From Prosopocoilus inquinatus (lineage: Eukaryota > Arthropoda > Insecta > Coleoptera > Lucanidae), in assembly GCA_036172665.1 (NCBI GenBank), contig CM069872.1:56716101-56780100 (forward strand): DNA of 64,000 nt, given 5' to 3'. How positions within the stretch are numbered: the stretch's first letter is position 1; each line of letters begins with the position of its first letter. A model generated the notes under the pieces. It searched no databases. It saw only the letters and a list, made by a program, of their open reading frames with translations, and was not told the DNA's origin. The position numbers and the translations under genes are program-made. Shown here piece by piece: positions 58,100 through 64,000 of this stretch.

Positions 58100-59039
58100 G
58101 TTACGATTGACCGGATAGTTTTGTAATCAAATTAATAGTAACTGTAAATTGATTTTTTTTTGATACATAAAGATGAATATGAACTCAAAATTGGTTTCCT
58201 TACGCAATCAGAAATTTGCCAAGTGAATCGGAGACTTCTTTTTTACATGTTTCCAAATGCCACATTATTAAACACTGACCTCTCTTCGCGTCGTCATTCA
58301 AACAGACGAGGACGAGACGACCACGCACGCGAGATTTACGCCACCATCCACACTCGGATATGCCAGCAGTTCTCAAACGGTTTGGCGAAAACCTTCCAAT
58401 GCATTTCTCTCCCGAAAATTTTTGTTAAGGACATAGTAGTTCCATCAAATTGCCGTTTATGGTGATGTATTACAGGTTTAAACGTTTGCGCACAGTAAGA
58501 AAAAAGACAGCCTGTATAATAAAGCAAGGAATGTAAAATAAAAAAAAATCTGAATTGAATTGATTTGACATTGACGTTGACACGTTGACGATTTCCAAAA
58601 AAAAAAGAAATGTAAAACAACTGAAATAAAAATTGGAAACTTTAGCAGAGAGAGAGAGCACGATCAAAGCCAACTCGGCCAGCAAATACGTTCAGTTTGC
58701 GAATTAATCCGAGTTTCTCTGCCTTACGATTTAATTTGCTCTGATTGGGTGAAGAACGATTTCTAAAATCGCATGACGATGACGCTGTTCACGTTCAATG
58801 ATTACATGATTAATCATCGTCGGACAACACACAGCACGAGAGGAAGTGTCAACAAACAGAGTTCTGAAATTTCGCACAAACAACAGCGGTGCCTGGTGGT
58901 GGTGGCTTGAGGCATATACAAATCGGAATTGCTAATTAATAATTACAAAGCCACTGACGTGTGAGCATCTCGCCGTCTTGCATATTTGCATTAATTCACG
59001 AGATTTCACAAACGAAATCTATTGCCGTTTTACGACGTC

Positions 59040-59135
59040 AATAAAGAGGGCCCTAGGTGTAGATGCTTGACTCTTACGTGCTGCATTACGGTAGAGCGGG
59101 AGCATTCATCACTCTGGCATCTACACATATGTAGG
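59040..59135 (+). other. imperfect hairpin with flanking GGGCCCTA/TAGGGTCCC stem
   Basis: GGTGTAGATGC pairs with GCATCTACAC, and GGGCCCTA pairs with TAGGGTCCC, around a ~50-nt loop. The loop is larger than for a typical microRNA precursor. Not a recognised RNA. Confidence 0.35.
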
Positions 59136-59749
59136 GTCCCCTTAAATTTTTCAAAACTTCTTCCAAATTTTCTTTGACAATGCAATTCTCTCAAAAAGTA
59201 AGCTCTATCTAAAAAAAAAAAAAAAAAAAAATACCAAACCGCGGATCCCCCCTGCGCAGATCTTTTTTTCTTCTTCTAAACTAAATTAAAACAAAATTAA
59301 ATGGGTCGGGGCATTTGTTTTTCATTTTTTTTTTTGCGCAATTATTGCTTATTGTGCAATGCTTTTGCGTTACTACAGTTAATGGCACGGTCGTTATCAA
59401 AACACACATTCGTCACGTTTGAAAGGCGGCGGCAACCACGTGCGGGTAGATAAACGGCGACGTTTTCAGGCAGACCCACTTTCGGCCGGAACAAAAGGGG
59501 GCCGGGGGGCGGGCGGACAGGTGCGCCCGCTCGTAAAGGGAAAAATTTGTTTAAAATGTAATCAGCTTAATGCGACGGACGCGCGTCAATTTCATTACGT
59601 TGCCATCAAGGAACGCCCCCGAAAGTACAGTCAGAATAAAAAATAATGGCTACCAGATGAAATAATATTAAATGGCGCTTCGTTTTTCCTTCCGACCATT
59701 ATCGCATATCGCAAGCGAGTTTGAATTTTATTTCTAGACGGTGCCCCCC

Positions 59750-60170
59750 CCCCCTGCCTACTGGTTACAATGGTCAGAATAGATTAAAGAAACCCTATTT
59801 GATATTTGACTGAGGAAACATCATTTTTATTTCTTCTGGCTGACTCAAAGGCGGGCCTTTAACCTTGAGTGCCCTGGATTAACACTGTCAGGGGGGGGGG
59901 GCTTTTCAATAAACCCAAGTTTTTTTGTTTTAATATCTGACCACTGGCGGATTCAGGGCCCCGCCAGCCTACTAGTTACAATCGTTAGAAGAGATTAAAG
60001 AAATCCCATTCGACATTTTACTGAGGAAACATTTTTTTGTTTTATTTCTGGCTGACTCAGAGGTGGACGCTTTACTTTGAGGGTCCTGGACTAACACTGT
60101 CAGGGGGCCTATCCAATAAACCCGAGCTATTTTTTTCCTGTATGTCTGACTAGCGGCGAATTTACTACTT
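59750..60170. repeat. ~205-bp tandem duplication of a dispersed repeat
   Basis: TACTGGTTACAATGGTCAGA, ACTGAGGAAACAT, TTCTGGCTGACTCA and AACACTGTCAGGGGG occur twice in order. CTGGATTAACACTGTCAGGG is also at 38,643. Confidence 0.8.
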
Positions 60171-60239
60171 GAGAGCCCCCGGGAGCATCGGATTTTGCGG
60201 CTCTTCTCTAAATATTTTGTGTTTCTGACATAACACCCG

Positions 60240-61140
60240 CTCAGTGTTTAAATTTAGGGTTGCCAACTTCGTAACTTTCGTAAATCGCGACATAATCCGA
60301 AACCGCGGAACTTTTTACGTCTTTATTTATTTAGAAAAAAGAAAAATGGAGAAGAAATTAAGATTGTTAAACTGTCGTGTAATTAGCGCACTTATCTGGA
60401 AATAGTAACGGATTTCGGCGGCGCTTACGCTCTTGGCTGAGGTACGCTTCAAGATGCGCGTGCCGCCGTGACCGAGGTGCGTTTCAAGATGCGCGTGTTT
60501 CGGATAGGATCGCCAACTTGTAAGTTTCGTCAGTCGTGGCGACATAGCCTTTGAAAAATTGGGATACGTCCAAAAAAAATTGAGACTTTTTAAATCTTTA
60601 CCAAAAGAGTTTTTCTTTAACTTTGATTTGCAACGCAATAACATACTCGTTAGCCACTAAAACTGAATACTGTAAAAGCCGATTGTATAGTCTGTAGACT
60701 GCACTCGCGGAGTCTGTGAACATGCGAACAATAAATTCAATAATTTTTTAATGCGCCAACAAAGAAACTGCCAAATTTTTGCTTACCGTTATTATCATTC
60801 GAGAAGCAAGTTGCTTTTCACTGGTTGCCTGCAAGCAGGCATCACGTTATTTCTCTGGAAATATTGACGGATAACGCCGTTAGTATGTTGCTTGTGGTGT
60901 GGCTGAGGTGCGTTTCAAGTTTCCAATATCGTGGCCGAGGTGCATTACAAGATTCCAGCGTTTAAGTATAATCAAGCTTGAGATGCTTCGGATAGGGTTG
61001 CCGCCGACTTCTGAGTTTCGTAAATCCGGGCGTTGCCTTCGAAAAATCCGGACATGTCAAAAAATCGAGACTTTTGAAACGTTACGAAGAATTTTTTTTT
61101 TAAGTTAGGCTTGCGGCGATGCAATAACGTATTCGCCGGG
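60240..61140. repeat. two diverged ~520-bp direct copies
   Basis: GCTGAGGTGCGTTTCAAG, TTCGGATAGGGTTGCC and AAATCGAGACTTTT-like phrases occur in both halves (around 60,440-60,590 and 60,900-61,080). Confidence 0.65.
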
Positions 61141-62249
61141 TCACAGATGATTGATTCGATGCGTTTGATTTTCAGTCAGTGTTGCCAAAGGAATAAAAGT
61201 AGGTTTCGCCTAATATTCCGATTTGAAGCAGCAGCAGATTTGAAGTGATTTTCATAGATTTTTATTTTTCATCTGCGAGGGGGCGCCTTGATTGAACGGA
61301 GGCCTGCAGCTCATAAAGACAATGCCTAATTCCGCCCCTGTTGGCTGTACTTACAACACATTCATTTAAAATTAATATTTATAACGTCGATTTTGAGTGA
61401 GAAGTGAGAAAGTAAATAATATTCTCGATTGCGTTCCGGTAAGATTGAGCAATCGCGTCGTTTCCCAGTGGTTTGGGCAAATGCAGAAATCTGTCATAAA
61501 AATTCCATGGAAGCAAATATTTGCATAAGACGCGGTGAAATTTAATGTTGGCCGACTAATAAAATTTGAATAAATTAAATCGCCCTGAGATTAGCTTCGC
61601 AACATTAAAAAAAAAAAAAAACAAAGATGAGGCTTTCACTTTTTTAACTTCGCAAGAAAGAAAACACAAAATAGAGAGCCAACCGACACTAACGTGACAT
61701 AAAACGAAATCTTCTGCGTTTGGCCTTCACGGCTTTCTTTATTTTAATTTTCGATTTGTTTCTGTGAGATGTCGATGTGTATCTTTCGTTTGAATCACAA
61801 ATTACGTTTGTTTGTTCAGATGAAACACGAATTACGTTTGTTTGTTCAAATCAAACACAAACAGCAAATTCCTCGAAGAAAAAGAAATGCAAAGCAAAAT
61901 TATGCCTCATTGAATGTAAACGTCGGCGTGGACTGCGTTCAGCCAAAGACAGCGACTACTTTCCACAGGTTTTTATCCGTGGAGAGGACAGCACTTCATT
62001 GTCGCTGAACGCAGCCGCAATTACGCACGTCAAGTTTTCATCTCATTTAAATTGAATGCAACGCAAAAAAAAAAAATTCACAAAAAAGAGGCATAGTTTA
62101 AGATCAGCGTGGGCTGCGTTCAGCCGACGTTAGCCGTCTCTCTCTCCGCCATTCTTATTTTTCACAGAGGCGAGCGCTTAATCATCGCTGAACGTGTAAA
62201 TGCGCTTACGCCTTACGATCCGATCCATTTCTAATTCCTTTCTTTGAAA
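61141..62249. other. non-coding stretch with small repeats
   Basis: Near 61,793-61,860, ATTACGTTTGTTTGTTCA repeats in tandem (~33 bp). CGCTGAACGCAGCC and its reverse complement occur near 61,933, 62,003 and 62,110. The same sequence recurs at 63,961. Confidence 0.55.
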
Positions 62250-64000
62250 ACAGTCAGCTATCAAAGTCAAAATTTTTGACAGATTAACTTTAAATAACTT
62301 GACAGTTGACAGGTAGTCTCTTTTCGCGTGTCCGCTTTCTTTCTGTCTGTAATACATTCCGTCTGTTTTAAATACTTTGAATGACGTTTTAAATACTTTT
62401 TTAAAAGAACTTTCTTTTCAATAATTGACATAAAAAAAACACGGATTGATTTGTTGAAGTTTGACAGTTGACTTGAACTTTCTTTTAGATTTATAACCAG
62501 TTCCGAACGTTCAAAACCAATTTTTAAATTCTCAGGAGAGATTTCTCTTAAAGAACGGGCGGTCAAAACAAAATTGTTGACAGATGATTTACCTTAACTT
62601 TGACAGTTGATGGTCTGAGACAGTTACTGACTTTTTATGTCTATAATCCTCTCGGTCTACTAAAGATACGTTTTTTTTAATACGGACGGGAACTTTTCTA
62701 AAATAATTGTCAAAACAGACAGATGGATTGATTTGGAAATTTGACAGTTGAGTATCCGAAACAATAGACAATTTCTTGCTGACATTTATTTTTAAATCTA
62801 TGACTCATTCTGCATGTTGAAGACAATTTTTAAACAATCTTCAGGGGGACTTTCTTTTAAAGTACGGTCACTGTCAAAAATTTTGACACGTTAACCTGAA
62901 ATTTGACAGTTGATAGTCTTAGATGGTCGGAGTTACCGTTTGACCACTTCCTCTCTGTCTGTAATCCATTCCATCTGCTGAAAATAACTTTGATCACTTA
63001 GAAGCAGTTTCTTTTAAATAATTACCAAAATAGACAGACTTAAAATTTGACAGTTGACGCTCGAAGACACTAAATTTTCCTCTTGCTAACATTTTTTTCC
63101 TAATCTGCAGCACATTTCGCATGTTCGATACGATTTGTGGAAATATTTTGACGGATTTTCTTTCAAAAAGCGCCGCGCCGGCTGTCAAAACAAAATTTTC
63201 GACAGATTAACCTTAAATGACAGTTGACGACGGTCTTCGGCAATCGACCTGTTTTCTTTTACCCACTTTCTCTTCATCTGCAGGCCATTCCGTCCGCTGA
63301 AAATATTTTTCCGATTTTAAGTAGCCAGCTGTCAAAACGACAAAATCTTTGACAGTTGACAATTGGAAGTAGTAAACTGTTTTTAACCTGTTGTTCACAC
63401 TCTACGTTTAAAAAGCAATTTTTATAATCGTCAGGATGACTTTCTGTTAAATAGTCAACTGTCAAAACAACAACAATAGTTGACAGGTTAACCATAAATT
63501 TGGCAGTCGGCGGTCTTAAGCAGTTCGCTTTTTGTTTTGCTCACTTTTTTCTTGTCCGCAATCCATTATTACATCCGCTCAAAATAATAATTTTTAGATG
63601 CGAAATGGGAATTTCTTTTTTATTAAACAACTGTCAAGCACAATGACTTGAAATTTGACAGGTGACCGCCTGAATGAGTGCACGCCAACTTTTATACATC
63701 CACTCTGTATGTTGAAAACAATTTTTTGTAATCTTCAGGAGGACTTTCTTTTATTAAAAAACAACAACGTTTTTGACAGGTTGACAACAATAATATTTTT
63801 GACAGGTCGATAGTTAATGGTTTATATGGCCGGCTTCTCCTTTTCCTCACTTTCTTTGTTGTTTCGGATCAATTTCATCCATTTTTTTTGTTTGGAAAAA
63901 CAGTTTGAAAGCAGTACTCTCCACCGCTTTCTTTGCAGGGTGATAGCACTTGTAGTTGTCGCTGAACGCAGCCACAGTTTCGTTTTTTAAAATTCCGCTG
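62250..64000. repeat. ~300-bp tandem array rich in TGACAGTTGAC, running off the window
   Basis: TTGACAGATTAACCTTAAAT-like phrases recur near 62,279, 62,580, 62,884, 63,202, 63,483 and 63,770. Each is followed by CACTTTCTCTCTGTCTG and ATCCATTCCATCTGCTGAAAA, then a half-unit with TTGACAGTTGAC. About six copies. Confidence 0.85.

Noticed and set aside
59040..59135. MicroRNA precursor
   Set aside because: Loop of about 50 nt and a broken lower stem; the arms match no microRNA I know. Kept only as a hairpin.
59419..59646. 75-aa frame with a CxxC pair
   Set aside because: Only one CxxC, no second zinc-binding pair, no splice context or family likeness.

Overview
This is an AT-rich, intron- and repeat-rich nuclear window from an insect, most likely a beetle. 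That reading rests on two typical insect chitin-metabolism genes, an insect errantivirus, a eukaryotic tRNA gene and a very high density of foldback elements. The order Coleoptera is an inference, based partly on the two-isoform Gasp gene.

Layout: 1-10.1 kb has no recognisable gene. It holds a ~104-bp tandem array (1.4-2.0 kb), several inverted-repeat elements (3.5-5.5 kb, 7.3 kb, 9.9 kb) and a scattered CGACATCT motif series. Gasp (obstructor-C/CPAP3-C, three chitin-binding domains) lies on + from 10,206 to 19,576. Its signal-peptide exon was not found. It has three chitin-binding exons and two alternative last exons. Its introns carry degenerate pyrimidine-rich minisatellites. Just downstream (19.98-22.2 kb) is a ~360-bp A-rich array, so strand composition flips at the gene end. 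A tRNA-Ile(AAT) gene is on - at 23,454-23,527, followed by a 290-bp array and a hammerhead-ribozyme-like motif at 25.07-25.15 kb.

An imaginal disc growth factor gene (IDGF, glycosyl hydrolase family 18, seven coding exons, 438 aa, complete) occupies 26,410-35,962 on +. Its introns hold several hairpin elements. Downstream (36.6-38.1 kb) is a dense CGCCATCTAGCG motif array whose orientation flips near 37.8 kb.

From 40.3 to 49.2 kb a foldback element is split by a complete errantivirus on the - strand (41,069-48,307). The LTRs are identical, gag, pol and env are intact, and a TTTTTTA frameshift site sits at the gag-pol junction. A second, independently decayed hammerhead-like motif lies at 49.47-49.55 kb. 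A ~110-bp degenerate array follows, then a 3.1-kb inverted repeat (51.44-54.61 kb) with a duplicated unit in each arm. The last 9 kb is non-coding repeat debris and ends in a ~300-bp array (62.25-64.0 kb).

Gasp and IDGF are both secreted proteins tied to cuticle chitin organisation; nothing shows they are co-regulated. The strongest unexpected signals are the paired hammerhead-like motifs, the pristine errantivirus nested in a foldback element, and the very large hairpin loci.
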